From Lytechinus pictus (Eukaryota; Echinodermata; Echinoidea; Temnopleuroida; Toxopneustidae), in NCBI RefSeq assembly GCF_037042905.1, contig NC_087252.1, positions 24,633,401 through 24,697,400 of the forward strand: a stretch of DNA of 64,000 nucleotides. Reading direction: 5' to 3'. Below, one piece after another: positions 33,570 to 45,512 of the stretch. The position numbers and the translations under genes are program-made. The first letter of the stretch is position 1, and each line of letters opens with the position of its first letter. Under the pieces are notes generated by a model that was not told the DNA's origin, did not search any database, and was given only the letters and a program-made list of their open reading frames with translations.

Positions 33570-35150
33570 TTTACCTTACCTTACCTTACCGCAAATACTG
33601 GAAGAATGCTGAATTAGCAGTCGAGCTTCCAGGTCTATCTTCTAATTTTGTCAGCTTCCTTCATGCTTCAATAAGTTTCAATAAGTTTAAGGAGGCAGTG
33701 GGGCAAGTTGGTGAAAATTGACTTCTCATATCCAGTTAAGAGTAGTGGGAATCATAATGCTTATCTTTCCAGTGTCGGTCTAGCCTGATTTTGAAGGTGT
33801 CTACTGTGGGAGCTTCAACTACCTCAGCTGGGAGAGAGTTCCAATCATTGACTACTCGGTGACTAAAAGCTTGCTTTCTCACATTTGTTCTGCATCTTGG
33901 CTTTACAAGTTTGAACCTATGACCTCTTGTAGTACTGTCAGCTAGCTGAAAAAAGTGGTCTGGGTTAAGCCTGTCGACTTCATGAGTGATCTTATACACT
34001 TGAATCATGTCACCTCTCTTTCTTCTGTACTCCAAGGATGGTAAGTTCAGGTGTTTAAGCCTTTCCTTGTATGGAAGATGTTTGATCCTGGAGATTACTT
34101 TGGTTGCTCTCTTCTGAACTCTCTCGACAGCCTTAGCATCAGCAATGTACTGTGGTGACCAGATGACATTTCCATATTCCAGGAGTGGCCGCACTAACCC
34201 TTTAAATAGTTTGGGGATAGTGGTCGAATCAAGACACTGGAAAGTACGTCTGATGCTGATTAGTACCCCGTTTGCCTTATTGACAGCATTTGACACTTGC
34301 TTGTGGAATTTTAGATCGTCGTCAATGATGATCCCTAAATCCTTTTCTTCTCTAACTGCATTCAGTGCTGTACTCCCGATGTTGTAGTGCTCTCTTTGGT
34401 CACCTGATCCAAGATGCAAAACACTGCACTTGTCAGTGTTGAATTGAAGTTGCCACTTTGAGGACCAGTCCATCAGTGAGTGCAAACTTGCTTGAAAAAC
34501 TTCACATTGATTTGGAGAGGAGACAGAAGAGAAGGCCTTAGTGTCGTCTGCATAGATCCTTAGAGTGGATTCCATAACATCAGAAAGATCATTGATGTAC
34601 AACACAAACAATGTCGGGCCGAGCACGCTACCCTGGGGCACCCCGCTCTTTACCGTGCACCACTGAGATCTGGCATTGTTTACAACTACCCTCTGGGTTC
34701 GGCCACTGAGAAAATCAGCAATCCAAGTTTTGAAGCTCCCTTGAATGTTGTATGCATCTAGTTTTGCCACAAGACGTTGATGGGGTACACTGTCAAAGGC
34801 CTTTCTAAAATCTAGGTAGACAACATCAACCTTTTCACCTTTATCCAGTAAGGATGTCCAGTCCTCTAGTGTCTGGAGCAGCTGTGTAACAGTTGATCTA
34901 CCTGGGACAAATCCATGTTGGGAATCGCTGATTAGTTCATTCTCCATCAGATGATCAACGATCTTGTCTCTGATCAGCGACTCCATGATCTTACAGGGTA
35001 CTGAAGTCAAACTTATTGGTCGATAATTAGTGGCTTCAGACTTGTTTCCCTTCTTGTAAACTGGAACAACGTGACTTGCTTTCCATGCTGAAGGAAGCTT
35101 GCCTTCTTTGAACGACTTAGTGTAGATGATGGCCAATGGTGTACACACTG
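33570..35150 (-). mobile_element. 5'-truncated CR1/L2-type LINE with intact reverse transcriptase domain
   Basis: Minus-strand frame of about 470 codons (35148 to 33736) without stops. Motifs in order: SAWKASHVVPVYKKGNK, NYRPISLTSVPCKIME, QHGFVPGRSTVTQLL, VDVVYLDFRKAFDSVPH, KSGVPQGSVLGPTLF, RIYADDTKAF (the catalytic YADD box) and, near the end, VVNDWNSLPAEVVEAPTVDTF. The order and spacing are those of non-LTR reverse transcriptases of the CR1/L2 group. The endonuclease and the start of the ORF are missing, and the similarity breaks at about 35150, as expected from incomplete reverse transcription. After the stop there is a 3'UTR of about 140 bp, then a terminal (ggtaa)n run at 33570-33590 on the minus strand, the usual tail of this group. 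The frame is open, so the insertion is probably young, but it cannot move on its own. Confidence 0.9.
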
Positions 35151-35311
35151 AAGGTGCCGTTTCCCGTAAAATGCAAGGATATGCATACGATAAAAGAGTC
35201 CTCGTAGAAAGAGTGAGAGAGAGAGGGGGGGATATGGAACTGAGAGATCATAATGAGATAAGAAAGAAGTAGTAGTGCATGGGCGGATCTATCGCCAATA
35301 GGGGGGGGGGT

Positions 35312-35698
35312 GCCAATTCGTCTACGGCCAACTTGTCCACTCACTACATGGTCTACTTTCATTTAGTCTTATGCCAATCTGTCCATCAACATTTCGTCTA
35401 ACAGCCACTGGTCCATTAACCATTTGGTCCAATCATCACTTTGTCTAATAACCATCTCGTCTATGACCATTTAGTCTCATAACCGGTTGGTCTAATACCC
35501 ATTTTATTTTCATTCATTCACAATAATACACTTATAGTCCAATTAGATGAAATGGTATATGGACCAAATGGCTTTTGGGTCCACTGGTCATTAGACGGAA
35601 TGGCATTAGACTAAATGAAGAAGAAAAAAGACTATGTGGTGAGTTGACGAACTGATGGACCAAACGATAGTAGACGAGTTGGCAATTAGACAAATTGG
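35312..35698. repeat. Word-based palindromic element, copy 2
   Basis: Same plan as 20644-20946. The left half has ccaattcgtctacgg, ccaacttgtccactcac, tacatggtctac, atgccaatctgtcc, cattaaccatttggtccaa and aataaccatctcgtc. The right half has the inverses (tggaccaaacgat, agacgagttggcaattag). It lies about 160 bp beyond the truncation point of the LINE. Confidence 0.75.
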
Positions 35699-35839
35699 AA
35701 ATAAACCGGGGAAGGGGCCGAAAAATATTTGCACCCGTATTTTCCACAATCAGCCGCTCAAAGTTAATAGGGGTAGTCCTAACAGTCACTTCTTTATTCT
35801 CATTAAACAGCATACACAAAATACAATATACAATAATAT

Positions 35840-36800
35840 CATAGCCCCTATAGTGCAAGTGCGAAGCGCGAGCTAAAATATTTTTGAAATTTCATGTTTT
35901 TTATCCTCAAAATTGAACATTCTGGGCAATGTTTGTGAACTTGAACAAGATGCGTATTTTACTAAAATTGCTGCGAGCGCGAAGGAGCAAAAAAAAAGTA
36001 AGTAAGAAAAGAGAGAAATATACGTTCTGGCCTGATCGAAAAGGGACTTGCTAATGGCGGTTTACAGTTAGCCAAGAAGACGATGCATATTTCAATCAAA
36101 ATAATGCGAGCGCAAAGCTCGAGCTAAAATGTTTGAAATTCTGACCATAAAAATGGACATTCCAAGCACTTTGTGTATGACTAACAGAACACAGTGGGAG
36201 CACGAAGCGTGAGCGGATAACAATTGAGATATATAGACCTAAAAGGAACACTATTTTATATTTATGTTTTCTAAATCGTGAAAAGGGTGGGTAATTGGTT
36301 ACCGTCTTACATTATTTTATAATGCAAGAGCGAGAAGAATTTTTTTTATATTCTAATCTGAAGCGAGATAATTTAAGCATGCTGTTTTCAATAAAGGATA
36401 AGCAGCCCGTCTCAATAAACATGCGTGTTCTAGAATTTGTGCATTCTTAATACACTTTTTACCACGGAAATCAATAATGCGAGCGCGAAGCGCGAACTGA
36501 TAATATTGGATATTCCGATGTGAAAAGGTCAAATTAAGCACAATATATAGGTGGTTTGAATAAAAATGAATAAAACGGCTATTTCGACTCTCCGTACGGC
36601 CGCCGCAGAGCAAATGTGACCGATCGAGGTATAAATCAAAAAGAATAATGAAAGTTCAATGTCCTAGCTGACCGTACAGTATTTGTTTTGTATTTTGACT
36701 GCAAAGCTTAAATGTCAAGCTCATATATATCAGCCTATTGAGCAATATGTACTCATCGAAAATAAGCAATGCGAGTGCGAAGCGCGAGCGAAAATTTAAA
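35840..36800. repeat. Fourth array of 'gcgagcgc' units
   Basis: About eight diverged units with cores near 35860, 35974, 36104, 36198, 36318, 36478 and 36770, separated by 'aatggacattccaagcac' and 'attctgaccataaaa' words. Confidence 0.8.
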
Positions 36801-37797
36801 TTTTGCATGTTCTTTTAAATCATCAAAGTCTCCCCTCCCTAATTTTATTCACTTTTCTCCCTCCCTTTCCCCCTCTCTTTTCCTTCTGTTTCTTCTTCCT
36901 TTCTCCATTTTTTGGTCTTTAATCCGCCAACAGGGAAGGGGGGATGACCCCCCCCCCCCTGGATCCTTCTATGGTAGCGATGGGGAAAGCATTTGAATTA
37001 TTCACCTCACAGTGTTAAACGGGGAAAATAGGAAATGGCTAAATTTTGAAAATCATTAATGTGGAGCCCTATTCAAGTTTAGTTTCATCTATATACACCT
37101 TGACAGGGGCTGATCCAGGATTTTCCAAAGTGGGGGCATTCAAGACCTAGTATGCTAAGAAAAAATCATTCCATACACAAAATTCCTGGGAAAAGTTGAA
37201 AAATAAGTCCTCACTTGAGAATGAACGACAAAATCCACTAACAAATATTTGATATATTACGGGAGGGGGCACCTTTATTTTTCTCCCCTTTCCTTATTCC
37301 TCATCCATTCCATAGGCAGATCCAGGTGCCGGACCCAATTATGGGCGGCGGCAACCCCTCCTACTGGCGGTGCGAAAATTAAAAAGGTAAAAATTGTAGC
37401 CCCCCCCCCCCCATTAGCAAAATTTTGATCTACACCGGGTATTTGTCTGTCGTACCTCCCAGTAAATGAAAAAAAAAAAAAAAAAATCACCGTTGCACTA
37501 GTATTAAAATTTTTGCGAGTCTTTATTTTTCAAATATTTTTGTTTATAATGGTATTCATTAATTATAATTATAGTGGAGGTTCGCATCCCGAGAATGTGA
37601 AATGAAAAAAAGAAAACAAAAATTGCACTGAACAGGAAACACTAAACGTCCTTGTCAATTCCAATTTACTCAAAGTCATTCAAATAAAAAAAATAAGCAT
37701 CATTTTTTGATACCTTAACTTGTTCATCACGAATACAATGAAGCCGACAATTATTTGCTTTGTTTTGGATTAATCTTTATAATAATTCACTTCAAAT
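36801..37797. other. Intergenic DNA with hAT-like ends
   Basis: Pyrimidine tract 36830-36920. gggctgatccaggattttcc at 37108 and ggcagatccaggtgccgg at 37313 are ends of the 'ggatccag' family. C- and A-runs lie near 37401 and 37470. I find no gene. Confidence 0.45.
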
Positions 37798-38487
37798 AAA
37801 ATTTATACATAAACAGGAAAATATCACAGAAAAAAAAATTAATTGCAGTTGTATAAAACATCATAGAAAATAACATGACAGATAAATTTTATCTCGACAG
37901 GCACACTGTTCATTCGATCATAAAACAATCGCGCTGTTTCACTCCTTGTACACGCACATCTCTACCAGTGTTGTTTCATCTTCATCTGCCTCAATGGCAA
38001 GGACACCAGCATGATTCATTCACTTCAAATAAAATTCATACATACATATACAGGAAATATCAAAGAAAATAATATAACAAATCAATTGCAGTTGCATAAA
38101 ACACGATAGAAAATAACATGGCAGATGAATTTTATCTCGACAGGCACACTGTTCATTCGATCATAAAACAATCGCGCTGTTTCACTCCTTGTACACGCAC
38201 AACTCTATCAGTGTTGTTTCATCTTCATCTGTCCTCAATGGCAAGGACACCAGCATAATTAATTCACTTCAAATAAAATTCATACATACATATACAGGAA
38301 ATATCAAAGAAAATAATATAACAAATCAATTGCAGTTGCATAAAACACGATAGAAAATAACATGGCAGATGAATTTTATCTCGACAGGCACACTGTTTCA
38401 TTCGATCATGAAACGATCGCGCTGTTTCACTCATTGTACACTCGCAACTCTATCTGAATTGTTTCATCTGTCCTCAATGCGGCAAAC
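37798..38487. repeat. Three tandem copies of a unit of about 223-244 bp
   Basis: Units start at cacttcaaataaaat at 37798, 38021 and 38265. Each includes aattttatctcgacaggcac, tcgatcataaaacaatcgcg, ctgtttcactcc and aatggcaaggacaccagc. Copies 2 and 3 are nearly identical over most of their length, so the expansion is recent. The last copy runs into a GC-richer segment. Confidence 0.9.
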
Positions 38488-38499
38488 ACCAGCAGTGCA

Positions 38500-39100
38500 G
38501 TGACGATAATAAGTTGCAGTTGCACGTGCGCGGAGAATGAATTAAATTCGGCGGCTGAGTAAAGTCTAGCGAGAAAGGTACGTCACCAGCGAACTTCACG
38601 ATAGACCACGCCTACTTGCCGAGGTAACCAACGTTGATTGACGGCCCATTTTGTTTTTTGAGTAGTATGAAAAAGTGCAAGCATGTATAAACTTCATTTT
38701 AGTTTGAATTCATTAAAAAAACACATTTTTCTTCTAATATAGATGTTTCAAACATATTCCATGTGGAAAACATAATTTTTAAAACATTTATTGCTATATT
38801 TTTATCATGAAAAAAGGATTTCTTACGCAACAACAAGTATGATATGTGTGGGCAAGAGAACTACCGTTTTAGTCATAAAGCATATTTTTTATGATTTTAT
38901 TGTGAGCCTACTCAAAGGATTTTTGTTTATTTTTATGAATTTCCAGACCAAGTTCAACAGCGCCGTCTCGAGCTTGCAATAACGCATGCGATCGCACGCA
39001 TTTTTCTCCATAGCGAATACACGCGACGAAACTCTGTGGATTTCTCGTGGATTTAACCTCCAAACGTCACTTTCGATACCACATGAAGGTAAGACACTTC
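38500..39100 (+). promoter_or_regulatory. Possible promoter and first exon, plus strand
   Basis: 38505-38640 is GC-richer (ttgcacgtgcgcggagaat, ccaccagcgaacttcacg). 38960-39050 contains gcgccgtctcgagc and an NRF1-like cgcatgcgatcgcacgc. A clean donor, cacatgaag|gtaagaca, sits at 39090, with an ATG six bases before it. No downstream plus-strand coding exon was recognised, so this could be a non-coding start or part of the CENATAC locus read the wrong way. Confidence 0.3.
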
Positions 39101-39734
39101 ATCCCACATAAGTTAATTTAAATGTAGAATACACAGGGCCTAATTTGTTTCACTAAGATGAACTAATTTGCTGAGGAAAAGCATTTCAATGCTCATTTTT
39201 GCCGTCGAGAACAGACGATGGTGGCAATGCACACTGTTTACGCACTTGCAATTGGCTTTTCATTTGCCCATAGCAATTTTGCTCAGTGGATCGGCCGACC
39301 TTTTGGTAACTCTACTGAAATACTCTGCGATATTTCGTCCGCGCAGACGCCAGACGGATTAACTGGCCGGACGTTTTCCCCTCCGACACCCGCCCTCGGG
39401 CCAACCTAACCTGCCACTCCGAGTGACCGAGGGGAAACGGCGAAGCATTTATAAACATAAACCAAAGACATGAAACTGAAAGAAGTGGTAGCATTCTGCG
39501 CCCGCGCTCGAGTTCGCGCATCGGAAGGCGTAGCTAAAGCCTATGCCATGCCCATGGCTATGCAGTGCAGTGGAGGCAAGCGGGCCGCGGGGCGGCGCAG
39601 CGCCACGGAGCACTACGTCTACCGTACCCGCTACCAGTACCTACAACGACCACACTCACGGTACCGTACACTGTCACAAAACAGAACTACAACACGGATT
39701 TATGTTTTCACCTCATTATCAACATCAGACTCAC
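39101..39734. other. GC-rich segment beside the CENATAC-like exon
   Basis: 39480-39660 is rich in CpG (gggccgcggggcggcgcagc). A 97-codon plus-strand frame from an ATG at 39470 covers it and runs antisense into the CENATAC-like exon. It resembles no family I know. In the minus direction this stretch is intron 1 of the CENATAC-like gene. Confidence 0.4.
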
Positions 39735-39872
39735 CTTTAAAGAAAATTTTTGCAGGATAAACACGAGACGATCTTGATGCTTCTTGCTGTATACGTGTTT
39801 TCTTCCCCGGATATCACTTTGGCGACAAATCGGACAGAAATAGAAGTCACTTTTACCTTCTACACCGGCCAT
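39735..39872 (-). CDS. CENATAC: CENATAC (CCDC84)-like first coding exon
   Basis: ATG at 39872 in a good context (caacATGG). It codes for 46 residues with the block FYFCPICRQSDIRGRKHVYS followed by KKHQDRL. Vertebrate CENATAC/CCDC84 starts with the same C2H2 finger pattern (CPLCRQ..F..GR.HVYSRKHQ..L). The cysteines at 13 and 16 and both histidines are present. The exon ends with a consensus donor, aaag|gtgagt, in phase 0. The known protein is a splicing factor linked to the minor (U12) spliceosome and to chromosome segregation. No later exon is recognisable to the left in this window. Either intron 1 is very long or only this exon has been copied here. Confidence 0.6.
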
Positions 39873-41403
39873 GTTGTTGAGCCATCGCAAACTAAGCGTA
39901 GTTAGACTGTGTTTCAAACAAAATCTTTTTTTCTGCCTGACAAATTAATATTAATTGAAGTTTGAAAATCTTAGAAAGGTTAAAAAGTCATTATAATCAA
40001 TTCCAAAAATCATATTGCTTATTTAAATTTCATTAACTGGCTTAAATATGATTATAACCAAAATCCACTGAATTGTATTTCATGACGTTCCCCCAAACAT
40101 GACCGGGGAATAAGACTATCCTGGACGCTTCGGGAGCTCGGAGCTAGAGAAAAGCCAAAGGACGTGCACGTTGGTCGTGGTGTGTTGGGTCGTGCCGACG
40201 ATCGTGATCCGTAAAAGTCAGGGGTTCGAAAACCGGGAGGCTCCTGAGACGGTTCCCTGAGCAAGGAATTTTATGTTGGGACGCTTTTTCATGTCTGTCT
40301 GAGAAAACACCAATATATCCCCAACCTCTACAAAGTAAATCCCAAAATAGGAAAATGTCGACCGTTTGGGGGATATAGCTATGAGGCCTATAGCACTGGC
40401 AAATCCATGGAGGGGGGCAAAATTGAAATTTGTAATTTGTAATTTGTAATGTAAAAATGGCGTTAAAACAAAAGTGTGCCCCCCCCCCCCCTTTGAAAGC
40501 GAAGACTTTTTTATTTTGCTGGTCAAACTTTTTCTATCTTTAATTTTGGGTGAAAAACCTTTCTTTTTTTTCTTTTTTGCTTTCCAAATTTTTCCTCGGA
40601 AGAATGTGCGCCCCCCTTTTTTTGAAAATCCTGGATCCGCCCCTGATATAATATAGCTTGTCATATAGGGACAATGATTTTCAGTTTTACCGGTAAACGG
40701 AAAATCCGTTTGGTTCTTTTACTCTTCATGCATAAAATCATGGAATTCACCTTCCAAAACGGAATTTCCATTTTTTAGATAATTAAAAGTTGAAACGGAA
40801 TAACAGATTTTCAGAAACGGAAAAGACAATTTTTTTAAACGTCCACTGTCTCTAGCCCCCCCCCCCCCATCTTTTTTGTGAGGAAGCTGCAAATGTTGAC
40901 CCACTCTACCTCTATAGTAGGTTTTTTGGGGGTGTGTCTAACGAATAGGTCCATATCGCACCCCCCCCCCCCCCCCCAAAAAAAAAAAAAAAGAATACAT
41001 AAATAAAAACGATGGGAAAAACACTGTGGCCCCGATTGCTTTCTTCCCTTAGATTTCTTTTTGCTACTCTTCTCCTCTTTATTTTCATTACTTGAAAAAA
41101 CTCATATAGAGGAGGGTCGCCACCTGCCCTGCAGCACCGGGTTCCTGCGATGATGCCTAAAAATAAAAAAGAAGATTTAGAAAGATAGGCCTATAACGAC
41201 TAACCATGCAGGAGTTACATAAAAAGTAGTGAGGGATAGATGTCAGAGAAAATTGTGCTATTTTCAGCAATTTTGTACTCGTTGGCAAGAAATGTAAAAA
41301 GTTATGTTATTCTCCTGATTTTTTTAAATCCTTTAGTCAGGGGCGGCGATCCTGGGGGCCGGGAGGGCACAGTGCCCCCATGCACTTTTTGAAGCACTGA
41401 AAA
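39873..41403. other. Intergenic repeat fragments
   Basis: 40396-40644 is a short element with ends cactggcaaatccatgg and cctggatccgcccctg (hAT-like family). Homopolymer C/A runs occur at 40480, 40855 and 40960-40993. 40945 has cgaataggtccat, half of the 28-bp palindrome described above. I find no gene. Confidence 0.4.
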
Positions 41404-41850
41404 GTGCCCCCCCCTGGCCTCACGAATATGTATTGTACGTGCCCATTTCACTTGTCAATGAGGAGGATCCGTTTTAGGTGTGCAAGTGCCCTTTATCGTA
41501 TGAGTGCCAATTTTTTACAAAAATGCCCCCTCACGAATTATGTTCTGTGCCCATTTCACCGGAGAAGGACCCTTTTATGTGTGAGCAAGTGCCTCCCTTA
41601 TCTACTTGTAAGTGCCCATTCTCGAATTGGTGCCCCTTTTTTATCTATATAAGAAAAGTGCCCCTCACGAACGTGTTCTGTGCCCCTTTCATACCTGAGA
41701 AGGACCTGTTTTATGTTGTTAGCAAATACCCATTTGCCTATATACTTTTCATAATGTACGTGCCCTTTCTCGTATCAGTGCCCCTTTTTACCCAAGAAAA
41801 GTGCCCTTCACGAATGTGTTCTGTGCCTTTCACCTGAGAAGGACCCAACT
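41404..41850. repeat. Four tandem diverged units of about 130 bp
   Basis: Each unit has the order: ctcacgaa(t/c)(g)tgttctgtgccc, ttcacctgagaaggaccc, ttttatgt, gtgccc and 'ctcgtatcagtgcc'. Unit starts are near 41420, 41528, 41667 and 41812. It is non-coding. Confidence 0.75.
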
Positions 41851-44355
41851 GCGTATAGCCAGGATTTCATTTTGGAGGGGGCGGTAAATGCGTGCGAAGC
41901 GTGCCAACACATACAAAGAAGAATTGCAACATTGTCATTTAACCGCGCGAAGCTCGGAAGCAAAATTTATATACTAGTATGTAATTTAGAACGAGATTCT
42001 TTTGAGAAAAAATAAAAGAATAATTAAAACAGAAAACCACAAAGCTACCTTTCCTCCCTTCGCTTTTCCTTTCTCCTTTCTTTTCCCCCTTCTTTTTTTT
42101 CTTTTTGGGGACGTTTACTTGGAGGGCGACCGCCACTATAGGGTTATAGGACCCATTTTATGCCTATGTGTTACAGAGTGATCCTTTGAAACAAGAAAAC
42201 AATATTCTCATTACTTATGGAGGAAAAAACTTGTAAGAATAATCCTACGTGCCTTCAGGGGCATAACAGGGGTCGGTGGCCAGGGGGGCAAGAGCCAAAA
42301 ATTTCCCGGTCATATCATGGTATGAACAGGCATAATGGTGTAATGAGGCGAAAATTTTGAGAGGGCCAGATATTGCGTATCGGGCAGAATATATCTGCTT
42401 TTAAAAAGTTGCGAGAGAGCGGAGCGAGCAAAAATTTGACATTTTTTTTTACAAAAATTCGATTTTGTGATAGATTTTGACATGATATCCAGAGAATGAT
42501 ATATTTTACCCTTTTTTCTTTGCATTCCTTTTTTTTTTGGGGGGGGGTCTGTACGCCACTGTGAACAGGAATCTTTTTTATGATTGTGCGTTAAGCTCTA
42601 TGCGGCATGCAGTAGCGTGAAGAGTAAACAAAAAACGAGGGGCGCAGTATGCTGCTTGTGCTAAAAAGCTTTAAAAAAAAAGTCCCGAGCGAGCGAAGCA
42701 AGCGAGAACAAAATCACCTTTTCATGAGAATCTAACTTTGAGATATTTTTGACATTATATTCAGTAAATAAAATCATATCCTACACTTTTCCTTTGCTTT
42801 TCTTTTCTCTTTTTTGTTGTTCTTGGTTGTTGAACTTTTGTGGCCCGTGGCCCAACCCTTCCATAATCATATACGGCAGTGCTATGCGTGATGCGATCCG
42901 GGTGCATGGAGCCCCCGGAACTTCTTGATATCAAAGCAATTTTAAACCTCGCAGATTGCTGCTATTTTAATCAAATCGCGGGTATATACAGAATATAGCT
43001 TTTACACAACACATTTCTTCAACCCAGTTGCATAATGAACCAAATATTTTGAGGGGGCACAACATAGTAATGTGGGAAATTTTTAAAAATTCGCCAGCGA
43101 GCGAAGCGAGCTGGAAAAAAATTGCCTATTGAAATTAAATTCTCAATATGTGATAGATTTTCCATTATATTCATCAAATAACACATTTCATTGTTTCCAT
43201 TCATTTCATTACGTTGTCCCTTATAATTTATTTTATTTACCCGTGGGTATATAGAACCAAGACCCCCGCCTGTATGCCAGTGATTGAACGTAAAGCTTAA
43301 TGTATAGAAGGGTCCCTACAGGGGGGGTCGTAGCCATTTGAAGGTTATAGATGAAGAGCCCCGGCCGTACTGAGTGGGGTCTGGGGCAGAGCCCCGGGAG
43401 CTTATTTATTTGCATATATAATTTAGCAAGCTTATAACGCAATATTGTGTGCTGTTCATTTTTTTCCTGCTCTTTATTTTCAATCCTCGGCAGCCCGCTC
43501 GTGTTATTAAGTTCTTTTTTTCTTCTTGTCCCTTTTCTTCGTTTTCCAATTTAGCTTTTGGCTAATTCCATTCTACCTTCATTTCCCGTTATTGTTTGCA
43601 ATTTTGTCATCTTTTAATTTATTTCCCTTTCTTACTAATCATGCTATTGCATTACATAGGCCTATTTCGGAATGATTTATTCTTTCTCAAATGTTCTTCT
43701 TTCGTTCCTTTTCCCGCTTTCCTTCCTTTTCCATCAAAAAAAATATTTTTTCTTCGTTTTCTTTTCACTTTTCCCTTTCCCTTTCATTTTCCTCCTTTCC
43801 TTTTCCCCTTTCCTTCCCTTTACCTTTCTTTCTCCCTCCCTTTTCTCCTTTTCCCGTTTTTTTTTTCCCGGTAAAATCCGCCAGGGGGGCAGCTTGCCCC
43901 CCCCCACATTATTCACGCCCAAGAAAAAAAAAGAGAACAGGAAAGAGAGAAGGGTGAAATATGATTTATTTTCTGAATATTATGTCAAAATCTATTACAA
44001 AATGGGATTTTCGTAATAAAAATGTCAATAATTCTGCTCGGATACGACATTATCTAGCCCCCTTAAATATTATGGGTCATTACGCCACTGTAGATAGGAC
44101 CCCCCCCTTTGTTTTAAGATTAATTAAGGTGCCTTTTTTTCCCCTGTGCCCCCCCCCCCTCTTCAACTTCACTCCGCCGCCCCTTCCTTTAGTTCTTTTC
44201 TTTTATTCTCCTTGTAAATACGTTTTCTCCTATGCTCTATATATTTCATTTTTGCCCCCCCCCCCTCTTAGGTCTCCCTGATCGCCACTGGTAGCACAAA
44301 CTAAATAAATTAGGCTAGATTTATGCAATAGATTCGGTAGTTTAACACCCTTTTT
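41851..44355. other. Intergenic DNA with scattered repeat fragments
   Basis: Isolated 'gcgaagcg(tg)c' and 'gagcgaagcgagc' words (41890, 42420, 42690, 43100), each followed by 'tttgacatt..gatagattttgacat' text, look like single diverged satellite units or ends of one element. 43680-43870 is a polypyrimidine tract. Poly-C runs occur at 43900, 44145 and 44255. I find no gene. Confidence 0.4.
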
Positions 44356-45316
44356 GTCTCACCTGCATAGCAGAGTGAGACTATAGGCGCCGCTTTTCCG
44401 ACGGCGGCGGCGACGGCGACGGCGGCGGCGGCGGCGACGGCGGCGGCGGCGTCAACACCAAATCTTAACCTTAGGTTAAGTTTTTGAAATGACAGCATAA
44501 CTTAGAAAGTATATGGACCTAGTTCATGAAACTTGGCCATAAGGTTAATCAAGTATTACTGAACATCCTGCCTGAGTTTCATGTCACATGACCAAGGTCA
44601 AAGGTCATTTAGGGTCAATGAACTTAGACCATGTTGGAGGAATCAACATCAAAATCTTAACCTAAGGTTAAGTTTTTGAAATGTCATCATAACTTAGAAA
44701 ATATATGGACCTAGTTCATGAAACTTATACATAAGGTTAATCAAGTATCACTGAACATCCTGCATGAGTTTCACGTCACATGACCAAGGTCAAAGGTCAT
44801 TTAGGGTCAATGAACTTTGGCCGAATTGGGGGTATCTGTTGAATTACCATCATAACTTTGAAAGTTTATGGATCTGATTCATGAAACTTGGACATAATAG
44901 TAATCAAGTATTACTGAACATCCTGTGTAAGTTTCAGGTCACATGATCAAGGTCAAAGGTCATTTAGGGTCAATGAACTTTGGCCAAATTGGGGTATTTG
45001 TTGAATTACAGCCATAAATTTGAAAGTGTGTTGGTCTAGTTCATAAAACTTGGACATAATAGTAATCAAGTATCACTGAACATCCTGTGCGAGTTTCAGG
45101 TCACATGATCAAGGTCAAAGGTCATGTAAGGTCAAAGAACTTTTGCCACGTTGGGGGTATTTGTTGAATTGCCATCATATCTCTATAAGTGTATTGGTCT
45201 AGTTCATAAAACGTGGAAATAAGAGTAACCAAGTATCACTGAACATCTTGTGCGAGTTATAGTAGTTTTCAAAATCAGCACTGCTGCTATATTGAATCGC
45301 GTGATGCAGGTGAGAC
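44356..45316. mobile_element. TIR-bounded element containing a 160-190-bp tandem repeat with DR1 half-sites
   Basis: Perfect 13-bp inverted termini: gtctcacctgcat at the left and atgcaggtgagac at the right. After a (cgg)-rich stretch (44395-44450) come about five tandem units with 'aacttagaaagtatatggac', 'ttcatgaaacttgg', 'aatcaagtatcactgaacat' and 'aggtcaaaggtcatttaggg'. Four units carry an exact aggtcaaaggtca (44595, 44787, 44950 and 45112). It is non-coding. Repeats like this occur in many marine invertebrates. Confidence 0.8.
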
Positions 45317-45438
45317 GGCCAGAGGCATTCCACTTGTTAGATTTAAATCATGCTGGTGACAACTCCGCTATGCTGGGGGCAAGGTTATACGTGGGGTGGG
45401 GAAAATAGAAGAAAATGTGAAAAATAATGAATTTTCAA

Positions 45439-45512
45439 GCGTCTTTGGTTGTGCCGCATTGGAATAAAATAGTTACCATGGTAACTATTTTATATGTAAC
45501 AACCAAAGACGC
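45439..45512. repeat. Nested perfect palindrome
   Basis: Outer 14-bp arms gcgtctttggttgt (45439) and acaaccaaagacgc (45499) enclose a 26-bp perfect palindrome (45466-45491, centre gttaccatggtaac). It would form a long hairpin. No target duplication was seen. Confidence 0.85.

Noticed and set aside
39470..39760. 97-codon plus-strand frame in a CpG-rich segment
   Set aside because: Antisense to the CENATAC-like exon at its end, no family resemblance and no splice context. Kept only as a note on the segment.
40940..40960. Third copy of the 28-bp palindrome
   Set aside because: Only one arm (cgaataggtccat) is present and no 6-bp direct repeat is seen, so it is too weak to count.
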